From NCBI RefSeq assembly GCF_905171765.1, contig NC_053390.1:161888666-161952665 (forward strand): a stretch of 64,000 bases of DNA, in the 5' to 3' direction. Below, piece after piece: positions 11,007 to 21,190 of this stretch. Source of the stretch: Bufo bufo (Eukaryota > Chordata > Amphibia > Anura > Bufonidae). The stretch's first letter is position 1. Each line of letters begins with the position of its first letter. The notes under the pieces are model-generated. The model ran no database searches and was not told where the DNA came from. It worked only from the letters and a program-made list of their open reading frames with translations. Made by a program: the position numbers and the translations under genes.

Positions 11007-13198
11007 GGCCTCATGCACACGACCGTTGTGTGCATCCGTGGCCGTTGTTCCGTTTTCCGTGATTTTCTGCGGACCCATTCACTTTCAATGGGTCAGTTGA
11101 AAACTCAGAAAATGCACCGTTGTTCATCCGCGGCCGTGATCCGTGTTTCCTGTCCGTCAAAAAAATACCTGTCCTATTTTTTTGACGGACAACGGTTCAC
11201 GGGCCCATTCAAGTCAATGGGTCCGTGAAAAAACACGGATGCACACAAGATTGGCATCCGCGTCCGTGATCCGTGGCCGTAGGCTACTTTCACACAGACG
11301 AATCGCAGATCTGTCTGCATAAAAGCTTTTTCAGAGCTGAGTTTTCACTTCGTGAAAACTCAGATCCGACAGTATATTCTAACACATAGGCGTTCCCATA
11401 GTGATGAGGACGCTTCAAGTTAGAATATACTAAGAACTGTGTACATGACTGCCCCCTGCTGCCTGGCAGCACCCGATCTCTTACAGGGGGCTGTGATCCG
11501 CACATTTAACCCCTCAGGTGCCGCACATGAGGGGTTAATTGTGCGTATCATAGCTCCCTGTAAGAGATCAGGTGCTGCCAGGCAGGAGGGGGCACCCCCC
11601 CTCCCTCCCCAGTTTTAAATTCATTGGTGGCCAGTGCGGCCCCCCCTCCCTCCCCTGTATTAATGTACATTCATTGGTGGCCAGTGGGCCCCCCTCCCTC
11701 CCCTGTATTACTGTACATTCATTGGTGGCTAGTGCGGCCCCCCTCCCTCCCCCTCCTAATTAAAATCCCCCCCTATCATTGGTGGCAGCGGAGAGTTCCG
11801 ATCGGAGTCCCAGTTTAATCGCTGGGGCTCCGATCGGTAACCATGGCAACCAGGACGCTACTGCAGTCCTGATTGCCATGGTTACTTAGCAATTTTTAGA
11901 AGCATTATACTTACCTGCGATGTCTGTGACCGGCCGGGCACTCCTCCTACTGGTAAGTGACAGCTCTGTGCTATAAGCAATGCGTCGCACAGACCTTTCA
12001 CTTACCAGTAGGAGGAGCGCCCGGCCGGTCACAGACAGCGAAGGTAAGTATAATGCTTCTAAAATTGCTAAGGAACCATGGCAACCAGGACTGCAGTAGC
12101 GTCCTGGTTGCCATGGTTACCGATCGGAGTCCCAGCGATTAAACTGGGACTCCGATCGGAACTCTCCGCTGCCACCAATGATGGGGGGGGAATTTTAATT
12201 AGGAGGGGGAAGGAGGGGGGCCCACTGGCCACCAATGAATGTACAGTAATACAGGGGAGGGAGGGGGGGCCCACTGGCCACCAATGAATGTACAGTAATA
12301 CAAAGGAAGGAGGGGGGGCCCACTGGCCACCAATGAATGTACAGTAATACAGGGGAGGGAGGGGGGCCCACTGGACACCAATGAATGTACAGTAATACAG
12401 GGGAGGGAGGGGGGCCCACTGGCCACCAATGAATGTACAGTAATACAGGGGAGGGAGGGGGGCCCACTGGCCACCAATGAATGTACATTAATACAGGGGA
12501 GGGGGGGCCCATTGGCCACCAATGAATTTCAAACTGGGGAGGGAGGAGGGTGTGCCCCCTCCTGCCTGGCAGCACCTGATCTCTTACAGGGGGCTATGAT
12601 ACGCACAATTAACCCCTCAGGTGCGGCACCTAAGGGGTTAATTGTGCAGATCACAGCCCCCTGTAAGAGATCGGGTGCTGCCAGGCAGCAGGGGGCAGTC
12701 ATGTACACAGTTCGTAGTATATTATAACTTGAAGCGTCCCCATCACTATGGGAACGCCTCTGTGTTAGAATATACTGTCGGATCTGAGTTTTCACGATCT
12801 AACTCAAATCCGATGCTATATTCTAACATAGAGGGAACCATGGTGATGGGGACGCTTCAAGTTAAAATATACCATCGGATTGGAGAAAACTCTGATCCGT
12901 TGGTATAATAGGGACTCCTGACTTTACATTGAAAGTCAATAGGGGACGGATCCGTTTGCAATTGCACCATATTGTGTTAATGTCAAACGGATCCGTCCCC
13001 ATTGACTTGCTTGTAAATCAGGATGGATCCGTTTGGCTCCGCACGGCCAGGCGGACACCAAAACGACTTTTTCCTTCATGTCCGTGGATCCTCCAAAAAT
13101 CAAGGAAGACCCACGGAAGAAAAAACGGACACGGATCACTGACCTACGGACCCCTTTTTTGCGGACCGCAAAAAAAAACCGGTCGTGTGCATGAGGCC
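11007..13198. mobile_element. Long fold-back (palindromic) transposon with TTA duplication, Harbinger-like
   Basis: The ends are GGCCTCATGCACACGACCG (left) and its near-complement at 13198. TTA flanks both sides (11004-11006, 13199-13201), consistent with the TWA target preference of PIF/Harbinger elements. The two roughly 1-kb halves are inverted copies of each other: the CTCTTACAGGGGGC blocks, the CCATGGCAACCAGGAC blocks, the CCGGCCGG blocks around 11930 and 12020, and a G-rich minisatellite all recur in reverse. There is no transposase, so it is non-autonomous. A second copy lies at 52170-54202, with TAA duplications. Superfamily assignment rests on target length and termini only. Confidence 0.75.
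12216..12530. repeat. G-rich minisatellite, about 49-bp unit, 6-7 copies
   Basis: The block CCCACTGGCCACCAATGAAT recurs at about 12221, 12270, 12319, 12367, 12415 and 12464, separated by runs such as GGGGAGGGAGGGGGG. A shorter inverted array lies in the opposite arm (about 11618-11745). The plus strand has repeated runs of three or more G, compatible with G-quadruplex formation. Confidence 0.85.
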
Positions 13199-13339
13199 TT
13201 AGTGGTTGTCTGAAGCAATTTTTTGTCAAACAACTGTGTTTACTCTATTTAAATCATAATCACAACACAAACTACCCAAATGACCCTGATCAAAAGTTTA
13301 CATACCCCAGTTCGTAATACCGTGTATTGCCCCCTATAA

Positions 13340-13640
13340 CATCAATGACAACTTGAAGTCTTTTGTGGTAGTTGTGGATGACGTTCTTTATCTTCTCAGA
13401 TGGTAAAGCTTCCCATTCTTCCTGGCAAAAAGCCTCAAGTTCCCCTAAATTCTTGGGCTGTCTTGCATAAACTGCACGTTTGAGGTCTCCCCAGAGTGGC
13501 TCAATGATATCGAGGTCTGGAGACTGAGATGGCCACTCCAGAATTTATTTTGCTGTAGCCAATGACAGGTCGACTTGGCCTTGTGTTTTGGATCATTGTA
13601 ATGTTGGAATGTCCAAGTACGTCCCATTCGCAGCTTCCGG
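13340..13640 (-). pseudogene. Tc1-like transposase fragment
   Basis: The minus strand at 13627-13445 encodes a 60-codon frame with HYNDPKHKAKS. It corresponds to the QHDNDPKH region around the second catalytic Asp of Tc1 transposases, but the Asp neighbourhood is altered, and the text that should lead to the DLNPIE motif is frameshifted. Upstream and downstream remnants are discontinuous. An identical copy lies 2,779 bp on, at about 16119-16419. It is non-functional. Confidence 0.7.
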
Positions 13641-13912
13641 GATTATGAGTGCAAATTTTCCTCCAGTATTTGTTGATACTTTAATCATAAATTCTGCAAG
13701 GGTATGTAAACTTATGAGCACAACTTGTATATTTATTTGTTGTTTAATCTTTGTTGGATCAGTACTGTATTCCTTGGTCGGAACTGTAATGAGTTGTTCT
13801 AGCTAATTAAAAAAAAAAAATCCCCAGCATATCTGTACAAGTGTATACATGTATAGCATGGGTTTACCTGGCTTAGAAATGAAAGGGAGTCTGTCAGCTT
13901 CAAATTCAGATT

Positions 13913-14603
13913 TGTCACGGGGTTCCGAAGGTGCACTCGGTCCCCCATTGCCCGCAGACCTGTTGCTTAGCTTTTGGAATGAGGTTCTGTGTTTGACCTC
14001 ATTCCCAGGGCGGCTTTACTAGCTGGGTGGCTCCCTGCTCCTAGTCTGCCTTGAGCGCCGAGCTGATCACTCGGTGCTCGACTGGTTGGTCTGTCGGTCA
14101 TGTGACGCTGGCCACGTCACATGACCCTCACTCCCCACTATAAATACAGGCAGCCTGCTGGCTACAGGTTGCCTGTTAATTTCTAGGTTCCTGGCTATTT
14201 GTTGGACTACTGAATACTTACCTGATCCTGTTCCCTGACGATCATCTGCCTGCTCCTCCTGTACTGCGCATCCATACTGGTATTGTGACCTCGGCTCCCA
14301 CCTGACTACTCTCTTAGGACTCCTCTTGTACTTCGCTACTCTCCTTGTATTTGACCCCAGCTTCTCCTGACCATTCTTTGCTTAATCCGTTGTACTGCGT
14401 AGCTCTCTTGGTTCTGACCCGGTCCGTTCATGTTCCGTATTTTGTCTTGTCTGTCTTCCCTGCACATATCCTAAGTTAGGGACTGCCGTCCAGTTCTCCC
14501 CTGTCATCAGGACTCATGAGGCAAGTAGGCAGGGCCAGGGGTGAGGGTGAAGCACAGTGGTCACTACCCTTGCCCCTGTGTTTGTGTGGACGTGACCGTT
14601 ACA
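13913..14603 (+). mobile_element. Solo LTR (gypsy-1 family), plus orientation
   Basis: A 691-bp segment starts TGTCACGGGG and ends CCGTTACA. It is flanked by the 5-bp duplication AGATT at 13908-13912 and 14604-14608. It matches, in reverse orientation, the LTRs of the gag-pol-bearing element at 32535-36350. No internal region is present, so LTR-LTR recombination has removed it. It carries a TATA-like box (see 14097-14148). Confidence 0.92.
14097..14148 (+). promoter_or_regulatory. LTR core promoter: palindromic E-box-like site plus TATA box
   Basis: GTCATGTGAC (14097-14106) and GTCACATGAC (14115-14124) form an inverted pair around GCTGGCCAC. They are followed 14 bp later by CTATAAATACA (14138-14148). 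The arrangement is preserved in every LTR of this family in the window (for example about 15348-15387 and 32993-33044, minus), which supports a role as the LTR promoter. A second palindrome (GAGCGCCGAGCTGATCACTC) lies just upstream. Transcription itself is not shown. Confidence 0.6.
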
Positions 14604-14878
14604 AGATTTAAAGTTTTAAATCATAGGCCACAAAGGACGGTTACCTGTTGTGTTATCCAGAGAAATTGTTCTTTTTTTTAAATGCAAATGATGATTCAAG
14701 TGCACCGTGCACCCCACAATTTGGTGCACCATCACTCTATTAGTAATGCCATCCAGAGCCTCCCCCTCTTGATAGTTGCAGGCTTCCTTTACGCGAGAGT
14801 TCAGAAACAGGAACGATGACGTAGGGGAAGTCAGTGACTATAAGTCAAACAAGAAGGGGAGATGCTGGGCAGCCTTAC

Positions 14879-15526
14879 TGTAACGGTCACATACACACAC
14901 ACACAGGGGGGAGGATAGTGACCACTGCGCTCCACCCTCACCCCTGGCCCTGCCTACTTGCCTCACGAGTCCTGATGACAGGGGACAACTGGACGGCAGT
15001 CCCTAACTTAGTATACGTGCGGGAAGGACAGACAAGACAAATAACGGATAGTGAACGGACCGGGTCAAAACCAAGAGGACAACGAAGTACAGAGGTATAA
15101 GCAAAGAAAGGTCAGGAGAAGCCGGGGTCATAAATACCAGGAGAGTCGAGAAGTACCAAAGGAGTCCACAAAGAATAGTCAGGTGGAAGCCAAGGTCAAT
15201 ATACCAGGAAGGATGCGCAGTACAGGAGGAGCAGGCAAAGGATCGTCAGGGAACAGGATCAGGTAAGTAAACAGGTATCCAACAACTGCCAGGAACCTAA
15301 ATTAACAGGCAACCTGTGGCCAGCAGGCTGCCTGTATTTATAGTGGGGAGTGAGGGTCATGTGACGTGGCCAGCGTCACATGACAAACAGACCGACCAGT
15401 CGAGCACCGAGTGATCAGCTCGGCGCTCAAGTCAGACCTAGGAGCAGAGAGCCTCCCAGCTAGCAAAGCTGCCCTGGGAACGAGGTCAATCACAGATCCT
15501 CGCTCCCGAAGCTAAGCAGCAGATCT
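14879..15526 (-). mobile_element. LTR (gypsy-1 family), minus orientation, cut by the duplication joint
   Basis: Starts TGTAACGGTCACATAC at 14879 and runs for 648 bp until the duplication breakpoint at 15526, losing its last 43 bp. The intact counterpart is 17658-18348. The 5-bp sequence before it, CTTAC, is the target duplication completed only after the second copy. Confidence 0.9.
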
Positions 15527-16691
15527 ATGGGAACGCCTCTGTGTTAGAATATACTGTCGGATCTGAGTTTTCACGATCTAACTCAAATCCGATGCTATAT
15601 TCTAACATAGAGGGAACCATGGTGATGGGGACGCTTCAAGTTAAAATATACCATCGGATTGGAGAAAACTCTGATCCGTTGGTATAATAGGGACTCCTGA
15701 CTTTACATTGAAAGTCAATAGGGGACGGATCCGTTTGCAATTGCACCATATTGTGTTAATGTCAAACGGATCCGTCCCCATTGACTTGCTTGTAAATCAG
15801 GATGGATCCGTTTGGCTCCGCACGGCCAGGCGGACACCAAAACGACTTTTTCCTTCATGTCCGTGGATCCTCCAAAAATCAAGGAAGACCCACGGAAGAA
15901 AAAACGGACACGGATCACTGACCTACGGACCCCTTTTTTGCGGACCGCAAAAAAAAACCGGTCGTGTGCATGAGGCCTTAGTGGTTGTCTGAAGCAATTT
16001 TTTGTCAAACAACTGTGTTTACTCTATTTAAATCATAATCACAACACAAACTACCCAAATGACCCTGATCAAAAGTTTACATACCCCAGTTCGTAATACC
16101 GTGTATTGCCCCCTATAACATCAATGACAACTTGAAGTCTTTTGTGGTAGTTGTGGATGACGTTCTTTATCTTCTCAGATGGTAAAGCTTCCCATTCTTC
16201 CTGGCAAAAAGCCTCAAGTTCCCCTAAATTCTTGGGCTGTCTTGCATAAACTGCACGTTTGAGGTCTCCCCAGAGTGGCTCAATGATATCGAGGTCTGGA
16301 GACTGAGATGGCCACTCCAGAATTTATTTTGCTGTAGCCAATGACAGGTCGACTTGGCCTTGTGTTTTGGATCATTGTAATGTTGGAATGTCCAAGTACG
16401 TCCCATTCGCAGCTTCCGGGATTATGAGTGCAAATTTTCCTCCAGTATTTGTTGATACTTTAATCATAAATTCTGCAAGGGTATGTAAACTTATGAGCAC
16501 AACTTGTATATTTATTTGTTGTTTAATCTTTGTTGGATCAGTACTGTATTCCTTGGTCGGAACTGTAATGAGTTGTTCTAGCTAATTAAAAAAAAAAAAT
16601 CCCCAGCATATCTGTACAAGTGTATACATGTATAGCATGGGTTTACCTGGCTTAGAAATGAAAGGGAGTCTGTCAGCTTCAAATTCAGATT

Positions 16692-17382
16692 TGTCACGGG
16701 GTTCCGAAGGTGCACTCGGTCCCCCATTGCCCGCAGACCTGTTGCTTAGCTTTTGGAATGAGGTTCTGTGTTTGACCTCATTCCCAGGGCGGCTTTACTA
16801 GCTGGGTGGCTCCCTGCTCCTAGTCTGCCTTGAGCGCCGAGCTGATCACTCGGTGCTCGACTGGTTGGTCTGTCGGTCATGTGACGCTGGCCACGTCACA
16901 TGACCCTCACTCCCCACTATAAATACAGGCAGCCTGCTGGCTACAGGTTGCCTGTTAATTTCTAGGTTCCTGGCTATTTGTTGGACTACTGAATACTTAC
17001 CTGATCCTGTTCCCTGACGATCATCTGCCTGCTCCTCCTGTACTGCGCATCCATACTGGTATTGTGACCTCGGCTCCCACCTGACTACTCTCTTAGGACT
17101 CCTCTTGTACTTCGCTACTCTCCTTGTATTTGACCCCAGCTTCTCCTGACCATTCTTTGCTTAATCCGTTGTACTGCGTAGCTCTCTTGGTTCTGACCCG
17201 GTCCGTTCATGTTCCGTATTTTGTCTTGTCTGTCTTCCCTGCACATATCCTAAGTTAGGGACTGCCGTCCAGTTCTCCCCTGTCATCAGGACTCATGAGG
17301 CAAGTAGGCAGGGCCAGGGGTGAGGGTGCAGCACAGTGGTCACTACCCTTGCCCCTGTGTTTGTGTGGACGTGACCGTTACA
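16692..17382 (+). mobile_element. Duplicate of the plus-orientation solo LTR
   Basis: Offset by 2,779 bp from 13913-14603, including the flanking AGATT pair. It differs at one position noticed (C near 17329 where the first copy has A). It arose by segmental duplication, not by a separate insertion. Confidence 0.93.
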
Positions 17383-17657
17383 AGATTTAAAGTTTTAAAT
17401 CATAGGCCACAAAGGACGGTTACCTGTTGTGTTATCCAGAGAAATTGTTCTTTTTTTTAAATGCAAATGATGATTCAAGTGCACCGTGCACCCCACAATT
17501 TGGTGCACCATCACTCTATTAGTAATGCCATCCAGAGCCTCCCCCTCTTGATAGTTGCAGGCTTCCTTTACGCGAGAGTTCAGAAACAGGAACGATGACG
17601 TAGGGGAAGTCAGTGACTATAAGTCAAACAAGAAGGGGAGATGCTGGGCAGCCTTAC

Positions 17658-18348
17658 TGTAACGGTCACATACACACACACACAGGGGGGAGGATAGTGA
17701 CCACTGCGCTCCACCCTCACCCCTGGCCCTGCCTACTTGCCTCACGAGTCCTGATGACAGGGGACAACTGGACGGCAGTCCCTAACTTAGTATACGTGCG
17801 GGAAGGACAGACAAGACAAATAACGGATAGTGAACGGACCGGGTCAAAACCAAGAGGACAACGAAGTACAGAGGTATAAGCAAAGAAAGGTCAGGAGAAG
17901 CCGGGGTCATAAATACCAGGAGAGTCGAGAAGTACCAAAGGAGTCCACAAAGAATAGTCAGGTGGAAGCCAAGGTCAATATACCAGGAAGGATGCGCAGT
18001 ACAGGAGGAGCAGGCAAAGGATCGTCAGGGAACAGGATCAGGTAAGTACACAGGTATCCAACAACTGCCAGGAACCTAAATTAACAGGCAACCTGTGGCC
18101 AGCAGGCTGCCTGTATTTATAGTGGGGAGTGAGGGTCATGTGACGTGGCCAGCGTCACATGACAAACAGACCGACCAGTCGAGCACCGAGTGATCAGCTC
18201 GGCGCTCAAGTCAGACCTAGGAGCAGAGAGCCTCCCAGCTAGCAAAGCTGCCCTGGGAACGAGGTCAATCACAGATCCTCGCTCCCGAAGCTAAGCAGCA
18301 GATCTGCGGCTGATGGGAGACCGAGTGTGCCTTCGGCACCCCGTTACA
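17658..18348 (-). mobile_element. Solo LTR (gypsy-1 family), minus orientation, complete
   Basis: 691 bp, TGTAACGG to CCGTTACA, flanked by CTTAC at 17653-17657 and 18349-18353. It proves that the LTR broken at 15526 was complete before the block was duplicated. It lies 275 bp from the oppositely oriented solo LTR in the same host MITE. Confidence 0.93.
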
Positions 18349-18519
18349 CTTACTAATGGAGCTGATGGAGAGTGCAAAGAACGGCACGGTCCCACCCCAG
18401 CTGCACTTGAATTGTCATACGCATACAAATAAATTTTCCCAGAATGTTTTTTTATTCAAAACACCTTCTCTACATGCTTTACTCTGAAACTCTTTTTGAG
18501 GCTGACAGACTCCCTTTAA

Positions 18520-19096
18520 TCTACTGTGACATTTTTTGCAGAAAGGGGGAGTTCTGCCCCAATTCACAACCTAACTAAGTGGGCTGCACTTACTGCACAT
18601 TCCTGCACATGTGTATATGTAACACCCCAGAGTTGTGTTACTATATGCCTCTACCCCGCTGCTATCTCCTAAGAGCTTTATACTGTCATCTGATGTAATT
18701 TATATTATATCCTCCACAAATGTGCATACAAACCCATGTTAAATGCCATTGTTCATGTAATACTTCCTGGTTACCAGTAGGTGGCAGCAACATATTTGCA
18801 GAGAGATAGTCTTAATGTTATGGCAGTTCAGAGTGGAACAATCTTGTTCTATTCTGCCCCCCTTCTGAAGAGAGGTGGCCTATTCCGTCTTCCTCCAGCA
18901 AGGGAGGGAAAAACCAGTTAGAGCGAGTTGAGTTTATACCTGTATAGGGAAGACAGCAAGGACCTAGTCTCGGCTGAGACTTGGCCATATTCCCAGTCTG
19001 TGCACCTTCAGCTCAGCTGGATGATAAAAGCAGAAAACTACAGACAACCTCCAGAGTTCCAGTGTAATGGGGCGCCAAAGGCGCACTCGGTCTCCC
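18520..19096. other. Intergenic stretch with LTR-like fragments
   Basis: TGTAACACCCCAGAGTTGTG at 18618 looks like the start of another gypsy-type LTR, but no matching end or duplication was found. About 19060-19096 (GTAATGGGGCGCCAAAGG, then CACTCGGTCTCCCATC) matches the first 40 bp or so of the gypsy-1 LTR and breaks off where the next repeat begins. No coding frame is supported. Confidence 0.45.
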
Positions 19097-20623
19097 ATCA
19101 GCAAAGTTGTCATTTTACAGAGATATTTCTCTCACCCAGCATGGGTATATGTAAAAAGACACCCCAAAACACATTGCCCTACTTCTCCTGAGTATGGCGT
19201 TACCACATGTGTGACACTTTTTTGCAGCCTAGGTGCGCAAAGGGGCCCAAATTCCAAAGAGTATCTTTACGATTTCACAGGGCATTTTCTACGCATTTGG
19301 ATTCCAAACTACTTCTCACGCTTTAGGGCCCCTAAAATGCCAGGGCAGTATAAATACCCCACAAGTGACCCCATTTTGGAAAGAAGACACCCCAAGGTAT
19401 TCCGTGAGGGGCATGGCGAGTTCCTAGAATTTTTTTTTTTTTGGCACAAGTTAGCGGAAAATTATTTTATTTTTTTTATTTTTATTTTTTCTTACAAAGT
19501 CTCATATTCCACTAACTTGTGACAAAAAATAAAATTTTACATGAACTCACCATACCCCTCACGGAATACCTTGGGGTGTCTTCTTTCCAAAATGGGGTCA
19601 CTTGTGCGGTATTTATACTGCCCTGGCATTTTAGGGGACCTAAAGCGTGAAAAGTAGTTTGGAATCCAAGTGTGTAAAAAATGCCCTGTGAAATCGTAAA
19701 GATACTCTTTTCCCATTTTTTTATACAAAGTTGTCATTTTACAGAGATATTTATCTCACCCAGCATGGGTATATGTAAAAAGACACCCCAAAACACATTG
19801 CCCTACTTCTCCTGAGTACGGCGATACCACATGTGTGACACTTTTTTGCAGCCTAGGTGCGCAAAGGGGCCCAAATTCCAAAGAGTATCTTTACAATTTC
19901 ACAGGGCATTTTCTACGCATTTGGATTCCAAACTACTTCTCACGCTTTAGGGCTCCTAAAATGCCAGGGCAGTATAAATACCCCACAAGTGACCCCATTT
20001 TGGAAAGAAGACACCCCAAGGTATTCCGTGATGGGCAATGGCCTGGCTATGAGCTGAGCGCTGCGATTGGCCAGCGCTACAGCATAGGAGAAAGAGACGC
20101 CGGCAGGTTCCCCTGGGTGGAGCCTAACTATGAACATACCGGAGGCTATAACCGGAGAACGGAGCGGCGCCCGGGGATAACAGTAAGTGCAGGGGGATCC
20201 CTGGGCGCCGCTCTACACGTCTATATAGTCAGTTTAGATACTTTATTCTGGTGAAAGGTCCTCTTTAAGCCTTCTAACGTCCCCAAAAAAATAAAATGTC
20301 ATTTACAAAATGATCCAAACATGAAGTTTACATATGGGGAATTTAAAGTAATAACTATTTTTAAAGGTATTACTATCTATTATAAAAGTAGAGAAATTTA
20401 AATTTGGAAATTTTTCAAAATTTTTGGTAAATTTGGTATTTTTTTTATTAAAAAAATGAAATTTTTGGACTCAATTTTACCACTGTCATGAACTACAATA
20501 TGTGATGAGAAAATAATCTCAGAATGGCCTGGATAAGTAAAAGCATTTCAAAGTTATTACCACATAATATTTGCTAAAAATATCCTGGGCAGAAAGGTGA
20601 AAAATGCCCTGGTCCTTAAGGGG
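19097..20623. mobile_element. TTAA-type non-autonomous repeat with internal inverted modules
   Basis: The right end is GGTCCTTAAGGGG followed by TTAA (20624-20627), the mirror of the end at 40142-40145. A module of about 330 bp (from AAAGTTGTCATTTTACAGAG to CCAAGGTATTCCGTGAGGGG) occurs at about 19097-19420, inverted at about 19550-19735, and forward again at about 19726-20035. Open frames of 139-151 codons here are the same module read through and show no protein family. The left end is not resolved. Confidence 0.6.
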
Positions 20624-20627
20624 TTAA

Positions 20628-21190
20628 AGATGACCTACAGCAGTGAAGAAAAATGGCTGGGTTGTTGTGGAAACCTGGTGTAAAACTGTGTGTATGCGAA
20701 GACTATGGGCCTGCAAACCTCTATTTGCTAAGGGTCATGTGACCAGGCTTCTATTGGCTAATGAATTTTTTTGGAAATATCTCAGGAACAGTACGTGCTA
20801 GAGAGCTGAATTTTGTGATTGTAAATGCGATGGTGCGGATTCCTTTAGCGGACATACATACACACATACAAACACTCATCTTTATATATTAGATTCACAG
20901 GGTTAGAAATAGTAGGATTTGATTGGGAATTTACAGTATACATCTTACTATCCCTCCTTCCTTGATTTCCCTAAATGCAGCTGTGTCCATTTTAATTTCT
21001 TTCCATGTCCATTACCACCAGGTTTTTCCTTCCCCTTCCCTCTTCTCATTCCCTTGCCTCACCTAGTCAAACTTTATGTTTTTTCATACTAACTATTCCA
21101 TACAACTACATATATACCTCAGTATAGAGAATGATGAAAAATGCTGTCAAGGTCTTATTATTAATAACAATAATCTATATTTACTGTATA
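20628..21190. other. Unclassified repeat-like DNA
   Basis: 20640-20890 has the look of a dispersed repeat ending in a CA-rich run (ACATACATACACACATACAAAC) and TATATATTAGATT. I could not assign it. 20900-21190 shows only pyrimidine-rich low-complexity DNA. Confidence 0.35.

Larger units (their letters stand above)
10899..13728 (-). mobile_element. Tc1-like element remnant, split by a fold-back insertion
   Basis: Matching inverted ends lie at about 10899-10945 and 13690-13728, sharing GCTCATAAGTTTACATACCC and a following GCAGAATTTAT, next to TA dinucleotides. The interior is interrupted by the 2.2-kb element at 11007-13198. What remains of the body (13202-13690) is related in sequence to Tc1 transposase genes. 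The right part is repeated at about 15981-16507 by the 2,779-bp tandem duplication. Confidence 0.75.
12748..18305. repeat. Recent 2,779-bp tandem duplication (12748-15526 and 15527-18305)
   Basis: Everything from 12748 to 15526 recurs at an offset of exactly 2,779 bp. I noticed only two differences: A/C near 14550 versus 17329, and A/C near 15270 versus 18049. The unit contains the right end of the fold-back element, the right half of the Tc1 remnant, the left end of a TTAA element, one complete solo LTR and most of a second. At the internal joint (15526/15527) the LTR breaks off after AGATCT and resumes in fold-back element sequence. The second copy reads through to the true LTR end at 18348. 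Breakpoint homology is only about 2 bp (CT). Confidence 0.95.
13884..18515. mobile_element. TTAA-flanked MITE, expanded by LTR insertions and the tandem duplication
   Basis: The left end AGGGAGTCTGTCAGC at 13884 and right end GCTGACAGACTCCCT at 18515 are inverted repeats. TTAA follows on the right (18516-18519); the left equivalent is degraded to TGAA. The original MITE body is the sum of 13884-13912, 14604-14878 and 18354-18515, about 460 bp. Its family (piggyBac-like or Kolobok-like) cannot be decided without a transposase. Two solo LTRs lie inside it. Confidence 0.7.

Noticed and set aside
12216..12530. CRISPR-like array (regular repeats and spacers)
   Set aside because: Units are contiguous minisatellite copies without unique spacers, in a vertebrate transposon, with an inverted counterpart in the other arm.
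12195..12575. Pro/Ser-rich repeat peptides in several frames
   Set aside because: Produced by the 49-bp G-rich minisatellite of the fold-back element; the same peptides appear on both arms and strands.
19067..20254. 139-151-codon frames containing an SIPKEYLYDFTGHF-like peptide
   Set aside because: The same dispersed repeat module occurs three times here in both orientations; no coding signature beyond repeat copy.
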